Notes: a model not told the origin generated them from the sequence alone. 64,000 nt of DNA from an uncultured Eubacterium sp. (GCA_934512155.1 CAKSWS010000003.1:1-64000), one strand, 5' to 3'; numbered from the stretch's first letter, positions 1-8,413 are shown. A program made the numbers and translations.

Positions 1-42
1 GCATTAAATTTTAAACATTAATGAGTTTTATTCTAAAAATAA

Positions 43-1191
43 TTACTGATTTACTTCACTGTTTTCAAAATTACCTATATTGCAAACAGTTCCGAACCCG
101 TAAAGAATTTTTGAAGCGTGTATTCTTTGTGTTGCATACTTAGGATTTAATGTGCCCTGCTGTGAACCTGTTATCATATTATTTTCGCAAGCCCATTGCA
201 TAGATTCAACAGCCCAAAAACTAACATTTTTATAATCGGGGAATGTTGTTAAATCAACAGATTTATAACCGTCATCCACACAATCAATTAACTTTGCATA
301 CCTAAACAAAAAGCTTGCGGTTTGTTCCCTTGTAACATAATTGTTTGGGCGGAAAGTCAGCTGATTTGTTATATTATTTTTTAATGCCCAGCAAGCGGCA
401 TTGTAATAATATGAATTTGTTTTAATGTCTTTAAACGGATTTGATGAATAAGGATTTTTCACATCATAAGGTGAACCTGCCATACGATAAATAACTGTAA
501 TAAGCATTGCCCTTGTTAGCCTTGTTTTAGGTGAAAAATCGGTATAATAAGTTGGGTTTGTGCCGGTTATAAAATTGTTATAATAAGATGTGTATGCCAC
601 ATAGTCATAATAGTACTCAAAAGAATCCAAATCTTCAAAATTAAGCTTTGTAATTAATTTGCCGCAAGCAATGCAATAATTTTGAGGATATGAATTAACG
701 GTTTTCCAATTTCCGCCCTTATGAAGGCAAGTACTTTGAGAACCCTTTGCAATATTAACCGGAATATCAACAGACAAATTATAATCGGGCAAAACAAGCG
801 TTGCCGTATAACTGCCTGCCAACCAATGATTTTCATATTGATTATCTTCAATATAATAATTCAATGTTTCATCGGCACTGTTTAAAAACTCATATGAAGT
901 ATATTCGCCGTTTTTAACTGCCGAATAAGTATACACTGTTGAATCGTTGTTATCCGTTACAATTAAAGTATCGTCTAAATTAAAAGGAAGAAAGTAATTA
1001 AAATAATAATTTCCTTTTGCGTCCTTTTGCCAAGTTCCGCAGCCCTTTGCATTTGCCGTTAAATCAAAGGATGTTACGGATAAATCTATTTTTTTACTAC
1101 TGTTTGTGCCGTCTGCATACGCTATTCCCAAACCGGAAAAAACAGAAAGCATTAACACAACAGCCATTAATGTGCTTAGAACTTTTTTCAT
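43..1191 (-). CDS. Secreted SLH-domain surface protein
   Basis: Predicted exported cell-envelope protein of 382 residues. It begins with a typical signal peptide (MKK, then a hydrophobic stretch ending near ADG, about residues 1-27). The middle part (about 30-150) has no family I recognise. Residues about 155-185 hold a C-x-H...C-x-x-C pattern that could bind zinc. From about residue 195 to the end are S-layer-homology-like repeats (FKDI, FPDYKNVSFWA, and TRAM and TREQ motifs), which usually bind secondary cell-wall polymers. The start is placed at the ATG at 1191 because GGAGGG lies just upstream; an ATG six codons earlier has no such site. The SLH repeats are what the sequence shows; wall attachment is family knowledge. 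The partner or function of the N-terminal part is unknown. Confidence 0.8.
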   Translation of the reverse strand: MKKVLSTLMAVVLMLSVFSGLGIAYADGTNSSKKIDLSVTSFDLTANAKGCGTWQKDAKGNYYFNYFLPFNLDDTLIVTDNNDSTVYTYSAVKNGEYTSYEFLNSADETLNYYIEDNQYENHWLAGSYTATLVLPDYNLSVDIPVNIAKGSQSTCLHKGGNWKTVNSYPQNYCIACGKLITKLNFEDLDSFEYYYDYVAYTSYYNNFITGTNPTYYTDFSPKTRLTRAMLITVIYRMAGSPYDVKNPYSSNPFKDIKTNSYYYNAACWALKNNITNQLTFRPNNYVTREQTASFLFRYAKLIDCVDDGYKSVDLTTFPDYKNVSFWAVESMQWACENNMITGSQQGTLNPKYATQRIHASKILYGFGTVCNIGNFENSEVNQ

Positions 1192-1210
1192 AGGAATACC
1201 CTCCACCATA

Positions 1211-1239
1211 ATTATAACAAATTAAATCATTTATATCAA
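1211..1239 (-). promoter_or_regulatory. Sigma-A-type promoter of the SLH gene
   Basis: On the minus strand TTGATA (1234-1239) is separated by 17 bases from TATAAT (1211-1216). Transcription would start very close to the ribosome binding site, leaving a short leader, so a second promoter further upstream cannot be excluded. Confidence 0.5.
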
Positions 1240-1270
1240 TATATTTATGAAACCGTTACGTCAATAATAC

Positions 1271-1301
1271 AAAAAACAGCCGTGAATAAAATTTCACGGC
1301 T
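1271..1301 (-). terminator. Intrinsic terminator after the GtrA gene
   Basis: A 9-bp perfect stem (AGCCGTGAA / TTCACGGCT, 1278-1301) is followed on the minus strand by a run of T (1271-1276). It lies just downstream of the GtrA stop codon. Confidence 0.8.
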
Positions 1302-1307
1302 TTAAAA

Positions 1308-1793
1308 TTATTTGTTTTTATTTTCTTTCTTCTTATTTTTAGTGGCAAAAATAATAAACTTGCTGAAGAAATAATTTAAAATAACAACTATTACCGCAAG
1401 CAATACCTTTGCAATAAGATTTCCTGTTATTTCAAAATTAAACACGGTGAACGAATACCTGTCAAATCCGAATTTATCAACGAAAAGCCACAATCCGCCT
1501 TCTTCAACACCAAGGCTGAAAAGTCTTGCCGCAAAAAACTCCGGCACTTCTTTTAACAAAACCTTAAAAGCCCAGCTTTTCGATTCAAAAACCCAAAGTT
1601 TATTTGTAACATAAGCAAAAACAACAGAAATAAACCAAGCAATTACATTGCTTACCAAATAAAGATTTTCGCCTAAAATTTTATTAAATACCCAATATGA
1701 AACAAAATTTACAAGAGTTGTAAGTCCGCCGAAAACAACGTATAAAATTACTTCTTCATATTTTTTATAAAGTTTTTTTATTTTACTCATCAT
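1308..1793 (-). CDS. GtrA-family membrane protein
   Basis: Small integral membrane protein of 161 residues with four predicted transmembrane helices (about 14-35, 43-62, 85-105 and 122-148) and a lysine-rich C-terminus. The opening pattern (YVVFGGLTTLVNF, then NKLWVF after the second helix) is that of the GtrA/DPMS3 family. These proteins are thought to help move or position polyprenyl-phosphate sugars for cell-surface glycosylation. It overlaps the preceding glycosyltransferase gene by 11 bases, so the two are almost certainly co-translated and work on the same lipid-linked sugar. The sugar and acceptor are unknown. Confidence 0.88.
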   Translation of the reverse strand: MMSKIKKLYKKYEEVILYVVFGGLTTLVNFVSYWVFNKILGENLYLVSNVIAWFISVVFAYVTNKLWVFESKSWAFKVLLKEVPEFFAARLFSLGVEEGGLWLFVDKFGFDRYSFTVFNFEITGNLIAKVLLAVIVVILNYFFSKFIIFATKNKKKENKNK

Positions 1794-2724
1794 CTTTACC
1801 TAAATGCTCTTTCAAAATATAAACCGGTCTGTTTTTAACCTGAACATAAATTTTAGACAAATACTCGCCCAAAATTCCCAAGCTGAAAAGCTGAAGCCCG
1901 CCAAGTAAAAGAACAAGAACAACTATAGTTGCATAACCGGGAACATTAATACCAAATGCCAATTTTTGAACAACAACAACAATTAAATAAATAATTGAGA
2001 TGAATGAAGACAAAAAGCCGACATAAGTTGAAAGTTTAAGCGGAAATGTTGTAAAAGAAACAATGCCTTCAAAAGCATACTTTAAAAGCTTTTTAAAGCC
2101 CCACTTTGACTCGCCGCTTTCCCTTTCCTCAACAGTGTAAGGAATATATTCGGTATTAAATCCAACCCAACTGAAAATACCTTTTGAAAAACGGTGATAT
2201 TCTGTCATTTCAAGAATTGCGTTAACCATTGAACGCTTCATAAGTCTGAAATCCGACGCACCGTTCACAAATCTAACTTCGGCAATACCATTAATTACCT
2301 TATAAAACATTGATTTCATTGCCGTCATCATTTTGCCTTCTTTACGCTCGTCCTGATAAGCAGTAACGCAATCAACATCTTCCTTTGAATTCACAACATC
2401 CAACATTTCAAGAACAACTTCCGGGCGTTGCTGCAAATCAGCGTCAATAAGGCAAACCAAATCACCCTTTGCATTGTTAAGACCTGCATAAATAGCAGAT
2501 TCCTTGCCAAAATTTCTGCTGAAAGAAAGCACCTGAATATGAGAATCTTTTTGCTCATTATAAAGCTTTTTTAACTTTGCCAATGTGCTGTCTTTGCTTC
2601 CGTCATTTACAAAAACAAATTCATAATCTTCAACCTTGCCATTGAAAACTCTTTTTACTTCGGAAAAAAACTTTTCAACATTTCCCTCTTCATTATAACA
2701 AGGCACTACAAGTGAAAGTTTCAT
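1783..2724 (-). CDS. Family 2 glycosyltransferase (polyprenyl-phosphate type)
   Basis: A 313-residue GT-A glycosyltransferase. The nucleotide-binding pattern VNDGSKDST is at about residues 39-47 and the metal-binding DADLQQRP at 94-101. Two hydrophobic helices near residues 233-255 and 265-288 anchor the C-terminus. This is the DPM1/GtrB/ArnC-like architecture, in which a sugar is moved from a nucleotide donor to undecaprenyl phosphate on the cytoplasmic face. AGAGG sits seven bases before the ATG. The GtrA gene overlaps its 3' end, supporting a two-gene surface-glycosylation module. The exact sugar cannot be read from the sequence. Confidence 0.9.
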   Translation of the reverse strand: MKLSLVVPCYNEEGNVEKFFSEVKRVFNGKVEDYEFVFVNDGSKDSTLAKLKKLYNEQKDSHIQVLSFSRNFGKESAIYAGLNNAKGDLVCLIDADLQQRPEVVLEMLDVVNSKEDVDCVTAYQDERKEGKMMTAMKSMFYKVINGIAEVRFVNGASDFRLMKRSMVNAILEMTEYHRFSKGIFSWVGFNTEYIPYTVEERESGESKWGFKKLLKYAFEGIVSFTTFPLKLSTYVGFLSSFISIIYLIVVVVQKLAFGINVPGYATIVVLVLLLGGLQLFSLGILGEYLSKIYVQVKNRPVYILKEHLGKDDE

Positions 2725-2922
2725 ATTTTACCTCTGATAATTTAATATGTAGATATAATAACACAACATATTCACATTTACAAGTAAAAACGCATAATAT
2801 ACAAATTATTGTAAAATATTGAAATCTAACTTCAAAAGTTTTATAGTTATATTATAGCGAAAAATGCTAAAAATAAACCAAGATTATTTTGTTATTACAA
2901 TATTAAGAGGATGGAACAGTCA

Positions 2923-3120
2923 ATGAAAATTACTTTTAATGAAAACAAAAAAATTGTAGATGCAATAAGAAAAGGTTTAAAAGCAAAAGACGGTTATTGC
3001 CCCTGTAAACTTGATAAAACAGATGATAATATTTGTATGTGCAAGGAATTCAGAGACCAAATAGCCGATGAAGATTTTGAAGGTTACTGTCATTGCAGGC
3101 TCTACTACAAATCAAAATAA
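2923..3120 (+). CDS. Ferredoxin:thioredoxin reductase catalytic-chain-like protein
   Basis: A very small (65 residue) protein with three Cys-x-Cys pairs: CPC at 26-28, CMC at 38-40 and CHC at 56-58. The CPC...CHC frame and the 30-residue distance between first and last pair match the catalytic chain of ferredoxin:thioredoxin reductase. That chain holds a 4Fe-4S cluster beside a redox disulfide. The middle pair lies closer to the first pair than the CPC-x16-CPC spacing of the plant and cyanobacterial enzyme. It is followed 12 bases later by a thioredoxin gene, the expected substrate. The start is taken at 2923, since AAGAGG abuts the in-frame ATG at 2911. No variable-chain subunit is seen nearby. 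Confidence 0.78.
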   Translation: MKITFNENKKIVDAIRKGLKAKDGYCPCKLDKTDDNICMCKEFRDQIADEDFEGYCHCRLYYKSK

Positions 3121-3132
3121 AGGAGAAAAATT

Positions 3133-3432
3133 ATGTTATTTCATGCAGACGATTCTGATTTTAAAGAAAAGGTTTTAGATAAAGGCGAAGAAAAAATATT
3201 GGTTGATTTTTATGCCGACTGGTGCGGACCTTGCCAAATGTTGGCACCGACGGTTGAAGAAATTTCCAAAACATATACTGTTTGCAAAATAAATGTTGAC
3301 GAAGCACCGGAAACAGCGGCAATGTTTTCAATCCACAGCATTCCAACACTTGCCGTTATTGAAAACGGACAAACAAAAAACATTTCCGTAGGATATATGG
3401 AAAAAGATGAAATTTTGGAAATGTTAAAATAA
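3133..3432 (+). CDS. trxA: Thioredoxin
   Basis: A 99-residue thioredoxin with the full active site WCGPC at about residues 30-34, the conserved DFYADWCGPC context and the cis-proline loop (SIPTL) near residue 75. It acts as a cytoplasmic disulfide reductase. An AAAGGAG site precedes the ATG. Its position directly behind the FTR-like gene suggests it is reduced by electrons from ferredoxin rather than NADPH, which would suit an obligate anaerobe. That electron route is inference. Confidence 0.92.
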   Translation: MLFHADDSDFKEKVLDKGEEKILVDFYADWCGPCQMLAPTVEEISKTYTVCKINVDEAPETAAMFSIHSIPTLAVIENGQTKNISVGYMEKDEILEMLK

Positions 3433-3449
3433 ACAGATAATAAAAAACA

Positions 3450-3477
3450 AAAACGGCATAAATATGCCGTTTTTTTA
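3450..3477 (+). terminator. Intrinsic terminator after thioredoxin
   Basis: Stem AAAACGGCATA / TATGCCGTTTT with a two-base loop, running into a T tract, 18 bases after the thioredoxin stop. Confidence 0.85.
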
Positions 3478-3623
3478 TTTTAACAACATTGCAAATTGAT
3501 TAAGAAATCAACATTTACCATTGTTTATTTTACTTATTTTACGCCGTTTTGTTATGATGATAAGCATAACAAAAATTAAATTTGCTCATAAAATGTAATA
3601 AATATATTTTAAGGAGTAGATTT

Positions 3624-4232
3624 ATGTTTAACTATATAAAAAAATTACAATATCCAATTAACATAAAACACTGCGACCCAAAAGCCGCAAGTCTGATTAT
3701 TTCGCAATACGGCGGCCCAGACGGAGAACTTGGGGCATCGCTGAGATATTTATCTCAAAGATACTCAATGCCCACGCCGGAATTAAAAGGTTTGCTGACG
3801 GATATCGGCACGGAGGAGCTTGGGCATCTTGAAATGGTCGGAACTATTGTTCACCAGCTTACAAAAAATTTAACTGAAAAAGAAATTGAAGAGAATCCGG
3901 GCTTTGCGCCATACTTTATTGACCACACAGTTGGCGTTTATCCTACAGCCGCAAGTGGATTTCCGTGGACGGCGGCTTCAATGCAAAGCACCGGCGACCC
4001 TATTGCCGACTTAAACGAAAACCTTGCCGCCGAACAAAAAGCACGTATAACTTATGACAATATCTTAAGACTTGTTGACGACCCCGATGTTATTGAGCCT
4101 ATTAAATTCCTAAGAGAACGTGAAATTGTGCATTACCAAAGATTTGGCGAAGGATTACGATTGCTGACAGACAAAATGAACAGCAAAAACTTTTATGCCT
4201 TTAATCCAAGTTTTGATAACAACAAAAAATAA
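3624..4232 (+). CDS. cotJC: CotJC-type manganese catalase, spore coat protein
   Basis: A 202-residue ferritin-like protein of the manganese catalase family. The start is the ATG at 3624 behind AAGGAG; an earlier in-frame start has no ribosome binding site. QYGGPDGELGASLRYLSQR and EELGHLEMVG are close to CotJC of Bacillus and Clostridium. Metal ligands are expected in the GELGA, EELGH and EREIVHYQR regions. CotJC is found in the spore coat of endospore formers, so its presence points to sporulation ability. CotJA and CotJB are not next to it; here it stands as a single gene. Confidence 0.88.
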   Translation: MFNYIKKLQYPINIKHCDPKAASLIISQYGGPDGELGASLRYLSQRYSMPTPELKGLLTDIGTEELGHLEMVGTIVHQLTKNLTEKEIEENPGFAPYFIDHTVGVYPTAASGFPWTAASMQSTGDPIADLNENLAAEQKARITYDNILRLVDDPDVIEPIKFLREREIVHYQRFGEGLRLLTDKMNSKNFYAFNPSFDNNKK

Positions 4233-4241
4233 GCACAACTG

Positions 4242-4275
4242 ATTATCCACCTGTAAATCAGGTGGATAATTTATT
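4242..4275 (+). terminator. Terminator after cotJC
   Basis: A 12-bp perfect stem (ATTATCCACCTG / CAGGTGGATAAT) with a five-base loop, followed by TTATTT, ten bases past the cotJC stop. The T tract is short and interrupted. Confidence 0.65.
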
Positions 4276-4375
4276 TAATCCACCAAGTAAAAATTTTTAA
4301 AGGTAAAAATAAAAACTTAATTAACAATGAAGCCATATCAACAGTAAAAAATTTTAAAAGTGCCAGAAAAATCAT
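4271..4375 (-). CDS. Small hydrophobic peptide (34 residues), unknown
   Basis: A short reading frame encodes a 34-residue, strongly hydrophobic peptide with scattered lysines and a tail of two tryptophans followed by IK (start MIFLALLKFF). AAAGG lies nine bases before this ATG; another in-frame ATG at 4384 directly abuts the AAGG. It would form one or two membrane-spanning or amphipathic helices. Nothing identifies a function. Similar-sized hydrophobic peptides include type I toxins and small membrane modulators, but no antisense RNA was identified. It sits alone between cotJC and the DUF3793 gene. AT-rich sequence can yield such frames by chance, so this is tentative. Confidence 0.35.
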   Translation of the reverse strand: MIFLALLKFFTVDMASLLIKFLFLPLKIFTWWIK

Positions 4376-4483
4376 AAAAACCATCCTTTCTTTTTAATCA
4401 AGGTTACCCTTTACAATAAAAACTTAACACAATTAATAAAGCATATCAACAGCAATTAAAATCAAGTACATTTTTATGTACAA

Positions 4484-4516
4484 TAAAAAGGAGTCGATTA
4501 TCAGTCATCGACCCCT
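4484..4516 (-). terminator. Terminator after the DUF3793 gene
   Basis: On the minus strand a hairpin built from GGGGTCGAT and ATCGACTCC (4490-4514) is followed by TTTTT, eight bases after the stop codon. Confidence 0.7.
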
Positions 4517-4523
4517 TTAATTT

Positions 4524-5078
4524 TTATGATGCCACAGTAAGTTGCATAACATTTCGCTGACCTGCACCCCAAATACGTGAATAAACACTGCGGCATTTAT
4601 TAAATTTTGCAAAGGTTTTTCTTGCATCACACTCATTACAATAAACCTTCCAACAGCCTGTGCATTTGCAATTTGCACCTGAATTTGAAATAAAGCCCTT
4701 AACATCACCCAAAGGATAATCCAAAAACACACCTATTTCATGAGGAAAATCATCAGAATAAGCAAGTCTGGACTTAAGCCTTTCTATTGCATAATCGGCA
4801 TTATTGCTTTCATAACCGCATTCTGCCAAAAACTCTTTAACGCCGTCTTTATTTAAATCTTTTTCAAGCCTATCTTTGCGGCATACATAAACAAGAGCTC
4901 CTTTATTATGTACTTTCATTAATATTAGCTGAACACCCTTTGAACAAAGTTCTTTATTCCAATAATTTATGCTTTCAAACAGATTTTCTTCATTATCAAA
5001 AAAATAATTAAACAAATTTGCCGTTTTAAGCGACGCCAATGTAGGCGCACAATGTTCAACCAAATATTTTTCAAGCAT
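4524..5078 (-). CDS. DUF3793 family protein
   Basis: A 184-residue cytoplasmic protein that I assign to DUF3793, a family common in Clostridia. Support comes from the start (HCAPTLASLKTANLF), the central Y-x-C-R segment, the EIGVFLDYPLGDV segment and a cysteine-rich part (CKCTGCWKVYC, then C, about residues 138-152). Neighbours in other genomes often include flavodoxin or siderophore-type uptake genes, but none is here. The four clustered cysteines could bind a metal. The biochemical role is unknown. It lies 21 bases downstream of the ABC permease and may be read from the same transcript. Confidence 0.85.
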   Translation of the reverse strand: MLEKYLVEHCAPTLASLKTANLFNYFFDNEENLFESINYWNKELCSKGVQLILMKVHNKGALVYVCRKDRLEKDLNKDGVKEFLAECGYESNNADYAIERLKSRLAYSDDFPHEIGVFLDYPLGDVKGFISNSGANCKCTGCWKVYCNECDARKTFAKFNKCRSVYSRIWGAGQRNVMQLTVAS

Positions 5079-5099
5079 AAAGCCACCCCTTAAAAAAAT

Positions 5100-7544
5100 T
5101 TATTCAACGCCCTTTAACGAACCAACCATATCAAGCCGTTTAATTCGCTTTGTAAACATTAAGCTTACAAGAGCAGACACGCCGAGAGTTACTGCGGCAC
5201 TGATTAAAAACGAAGGTAAACTTAATTTAACCATCATATCAAACTCATCACCTGCCGTTGCTATAACAACATGAACAAGCCACAAACCGAAAAATGTGCC
5301 AAATATTACGCCCACCGCAGCAAACAACATATTTTGAGTTAAAATTAAGTTTCTGATTTTACCGGTTGAAAATCCTACAACCTTCAACGTTGCAAGTTCC
5401 CTTTCCTTTTCCGTAAATGTTAACTGACCCAAATTATACAAAACAACAACTGCCAAAATAAGGGCAAACAAAATCAAAACACCAACCATAAGATTCATTG
5501 AAGACATATAGTTGCTCCAAAATCCGTGCATATCATCGGCAGTTAAAACATTTGCCACAGCACTGTTGTCGTAAGTTGTAAACTGTTCCATGCTATCTAC
5601 ATAATTCGGTGTAAACTCATATCCCAAGCCTTCAAGTGTTGAGCGTGTTAAAACAATACCTTGTGACATTGGTGTTCTGTTAACTATCGTAATCTTTGAA
5701 GTTACCCATTTATCGCTTGTATAAATATGCCAGCTTATTTCATCACCTGCGGAAACGCCCAAAGCGTCTGCCGTTTTTTTTGATAAAGCAAAAGTATTAT
5801 CATCGGGAACTATTATATTTCGTTTTGCATCTGTTAAATTAAAACAGCCGCTTCCGTCAACACAAGTTAAAGTTTCTGTTTTTTTATTACCGTTTGCTTT
5901 AAGCTCAATAGCGGCACTCATTACAAGCTCGCCGTTAACATCTTTTGCAATTTCCAAAGCATCATCCAAAGTTGCAATAGAATCAAGCACAAACCTTGTT
6001 TGCTGAACCTGAATTTCATCATACATCCAGCTTTCCATATCATTCATACAGTCATACATGGAAAATGCGCCTATCAAAAGAGCCATGCAGCTTATTGTGC
6101 CAACAATACCCATTAATGTTCTGACCTTGCTGCGCTTAATATCCCTTAAACTCCAACGGGAATTAAAATTTTGACGAGCCCAAAATTTACCTTTTTCAAA
6201 TTTTGAAAGTTTATATGTTTTAGGTGCTTTCGGTCTTAATGTTTGTGCCGGACAATCCCCAAGCAAATTAATGACAGTTAAAAATGTTGTTAACGAACAT
6301 ACTGCAACAGTACCTAAAGCAACCAATCCAAATGAAAAATCCCAACCCGGAGTCCATTTAGGTAAAGAATAATAGCTTTTCATCGAGCCATAAAACAGAT
6401 TAGGCAAAATAAAAGGACCTGCTATTAAACCCAACACCGAGCCAATCAAAGAAGTCCAAAAACCGTAATTTACATAATGCATTGCAATTTTTGCTTTTGA
6501 AAAGCCAAGTGCTTTAAGAGTGCCTATTTGAGTTCTTTGGTTATTTACAAGCCTGTTCATACCCGTAATAATTGCCAAAACGGCAATTAACATAAATGCA
6601 ATGGGGAACACAGAGCCTATTGCCTTATGCTGTTCCATTTCCGAATCAAGCATTTTAACACCCGATGTTTGCTCTCTTGTAGTATAAACGGCATACCTGC
6701 CTGAAAGTTCTTTGTCTATTACATCGCTTAATTCTTCGGCAGGTACACTGCTCTTAAAAATAATTTGAGTATATGGAACTGCCTGTGCAAATTCCGATGC
6801 GTTCGCCTTTTCAAAGCTTTTAATTATGAAATCCCTTGAAAATGTATTAAGCATTTTTTTATACTGCTGCGCCTGTTCGTCATTTTCGGAAAACATTTTA
6901 ATTAATTCATCATCGCTGTAATTGCCGTTTTCGAGCAAATCGATTACATATTCCTTAATAGGTAATGAATTAACTGATGTATAAGCAAAACCGATTTTAT
7001 TATAATCCGGCCATAAATCATTATCGTTTGAATAATATTGATATTCACTGCTGTAAACAAGGCCTGCAATTTTTAATGTAAAAGATACATTTTGAAATTT
7101 AAATGTATAACTGTCACCAACATTTAAGTTTTTAGCATTTGCAAAATTAGCGTCAAGCCACACTTTACCGGTGGAATTTACATCAACATCTTCACCTTCC
7201 ACAACATAAGGCATATTTATACTGTTTTCATTTAAGCCGTAAAAATAAACCGTAGGATTTGCAGAATCCTGACCCGTTACTTCCAAATAGCATCTTTTTT
7301 CAGCCTCTGTAACGCCGTCGATTTGCTTAACGGTTTTTATATCATCATCTGTAAATCCTTCACCCCAAATCCAGCCGTCTGCAAGATTTGTTTGCTCATA
7401 ATATTTTTCACGATAACGGTTAACGCCTGCCCATTCACCGCCGACGCCGGTATAAATAAACACGCCCAAAAATGCCATTACCATAATTGAAATGAACTGC
7501 CATTTATTATTTTTAATATCCTGCATCATTTTTTTAAACAGCAT
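5100..7544 (-). CDS. ABC transporter permease, FtsX/MacB type (double FtsX domain)
   Basis: An 814-residue membrane protein with the topology of large bacitracin/lantibiotic-export-like permeases. It has an N-terminal helix (about 15-35), a large extracytoplasmic domain (about 40-300), three helices with the first FtsX core (310-430), a linker, another helix near 475, a second extracytoplasmic domain, and a last set of three FtsX helices (about 685-800). It would move a substrate outwards or extract it from the membrane using the partner ATPase. The start is the ATG at 7544 behind GAGGTG; its A overlaps the ATPase stop (TAATG), so the two are translationally coupled. Substrate unknown; peptide antibiotics or lipids are typical for the family. 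Confidence 0.88.
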   Translation of the reverse strand: MLFKKMMQDIKNNKWQFISIMVMAFLGVFIYTGVGGEWAGVNRYREKYYEQTNLADGWIWGEGFTDDDIKTVKQIDGVTEAEKRCYLEVTGQDSANPTVYFYGLNENSINMPYVVEGEDVDVNSTGKVWLDANFANAKNLNVGDSYTFKFQNVSFTLKIAGLVYSSEYQYYSNDNDLWPDYNKIGFAYTSVNSLPIKEYVIDLLENGNYSDDELIKMFSENDEQAQQYKKMLNTFSRDFIIKSFEKANASEFAQAVPYTQIIFKSSVPAEELSDVIDKELSGRYAVYTTREQTSGVKMLDSEMEQHKAIGSVFPIAFMLIAVLAIITGMNRLVNNQRTQIGTLKALGFSKAKIAMHYVNYGFWTSLIGSVLGLIAGPFILPNLFYGSMKSYYSLPKWTPGWDFSFGLVALGTVAVCSLTTFLTVINLLGDCPAQTLRPKAPKTYKLSKFEKGKFWARQNFNSRWSLRDIKRSKVRTLMGIVGTISCMALLIGAFSMYDCMNDMESWMYDEIQVQQTRFVLDSIATLDDALEIAKDVNGELVMSAAIELKANGNKKTETLTCVDGSGCFNLTDAKRNIIVPDDNTFALSKKTADALGVSAGDEISWHIYTSDKWVTSKITIVNRTPMSQGIVLTRSTLEGLGYEFTPNYVDSMEQFTTYDNSAVANVLTADDMHGFWSNYMSSMNLMVGVLILFALILAVVVLYNLGQLTFTEKERELATLKVVGFSTGKIRNLILTQNMLFAAVGVIFGTFFGLWLVHVVIATAGDEFDMMVKLSLPSFLISAAVTLGVSALVSLMFTKRIKRLDMVGSLKGVE

Positions 7545-8245
7545 TACCAATTCACCTCGCTGACAGCTTTTGGCTGTTCATTAATTTCCACGGATTCAAT
7601 TTTACCGTTTTTTACGTGAATTACTTTATGTGCTGCCTGTGCTATTGCCGAATTATGAGTTACAATAATAACCGTTTTGTTTTCATTTAAGCTTAAACCT
7701 TGAAGCAATGTTAAAATTTGCACACCGGTTTCGCTGTCTAACGCACCTGTAGGTTCATCGCAAAGAAGCATTTTTGGATTTTTGCTTATTGCACGAGCAA
7801 TTGAAATACGTTGCTGCTCACCGCCGGAAAGTTGAGCCGGAAACTGATATTTATGATCTGCCAAGCCAACCTGTTCCAGCACTTTTTGAGCAGGTATAGC
7901 ATTTTTACAAACATCTGCCACCAATTCAATATTCTCAAGAGCGGTTAAAGTGGGAATCAAATTATAAAACTGAAAAACAAAACCGACTTGCGAAGCCCTG
8001 TATTTTGTTAACGCTTTATCGCCCAAACCCACAATATTTTGACCTGCCACAATTATTTCGCCTTTTGTTGCCGTGTCCATTCCCCCAAGCAAATTAAGCA
8101 AAGTAGATTTACCTGCACCGCTGGGTCCTAAAATCACAACGAACTCGCCCTCTTCAATTTCAAAAGACACATCATCAAGGGCATTAATAACGTGCATACC
8201 CGTAAAAAATTGCTTTGTAACATTTTTAAAATCTATTAAAGCCAT
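7544..8245 (-). CDS. ABC transporter ATP-binding protein (LolD/MacB type)
   Basis: A 233-residue nucleotide-binding subunit with Walker A GPSGAGKST (about 40-48), Q-loop FVFQFYNLIPTL, signature LSGGEQQR, Walker B LLCDEPTGALD and switch histidine VTHN. These features are those of the MacB/LolD/FtsE class, which pairs with FtsX-type permeases such as the one immediately downstream. It is the first gene after a strong promoter overlapped by palindromic operators, so the pair is probably repressed until an inducer appears. Confidence 0.93.
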   Translation of the reverse strand: MALIDFKNVTKQFFTGMHVINALDDVSFEIEEGEFVVILGPSGAGKSTLLNLLGGMDTATKGEIIVAGQNIVGLGDKALTKYRASQVGFVFQFYNLIPTLTALENIELVADVCKNAIPAQKVLEQVGLADHKYQFPAQLSGGEQQRISIARAISKNPKMLLCDEPTGALDSETGVQILTLLQGLSLNENKTVIIVTHNSAIAQAAHKVIHVKNGKIESVEINEQPKAVSEVNW

Positions 8246-8267
8246 ATAAAAAACCTTCTTTCAAGCA

Positions 8268-8285
8268 AGTTAGTTTGCACTAACT
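8268..8285 (-). promoter_or_regulatory. Operator 1, inverted repeat in the ABC exporter leader
   Basis: A perfect 7-bp inverted repeat AGTTAGT-TTGC-ACTAACT lies between the promoter and the ATPase start. It shares GTTAGT/ACTAAC half-sites with the second operator 15 bases away, so the same dimeric repressor probably binds both. Confidence 0.65.
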
Positions 8286-8300
8286 CACTTTTAAAAACAA

Positions 8301-8320
8301 AGGTTAGTTAAAACTAACCT
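8301..8320 (-). promoter_or_regulatory. Operator 2, inverted repeat at the transcription start
   Basis: A perfect 9-bp inverted repeat with a two-base centre, AGGTTAGTTAAAACTAACCT. It begins six bases after the -10 box and covers the expected transcription start, the classic position for a repressor (for example TetR-type) to block initiation. Confidence 0.7.
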
Positions 8321-8326
8321 ACATAG

Positions 8327-8355
8327 AATATAATATAAAAATTTAATTTTGTCAA
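8327..8355 (-). promoter_or_regulatory. Strong promoter of the ABC exporter operon
   Basis: On the minus strand TTGACA (8350-8355), 17 bases, then TATATT (8327-8332). Near-consensus sigma-A promoter directly in front of the operator pair. Confidence 0.75.
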
Positions 8356-8413
8356 GAAAAAAATCCGAAGCATTAAACATTATTTCAAACAGTAATGCAA
8401 AACGCTTCGGATT
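8356..8413 (-). terminator. Terminator after the GH3 gene
   Basis: Ten-base arms AATCCGAAGC / GCTTCGGATT (8362-8371 and 8404-8413) enclose a 32-base loop. On the minus strand the stem runs into TTTTT. It separates the beta-glucosidase transcript from the exporter promoter. Confidence 0.65.
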
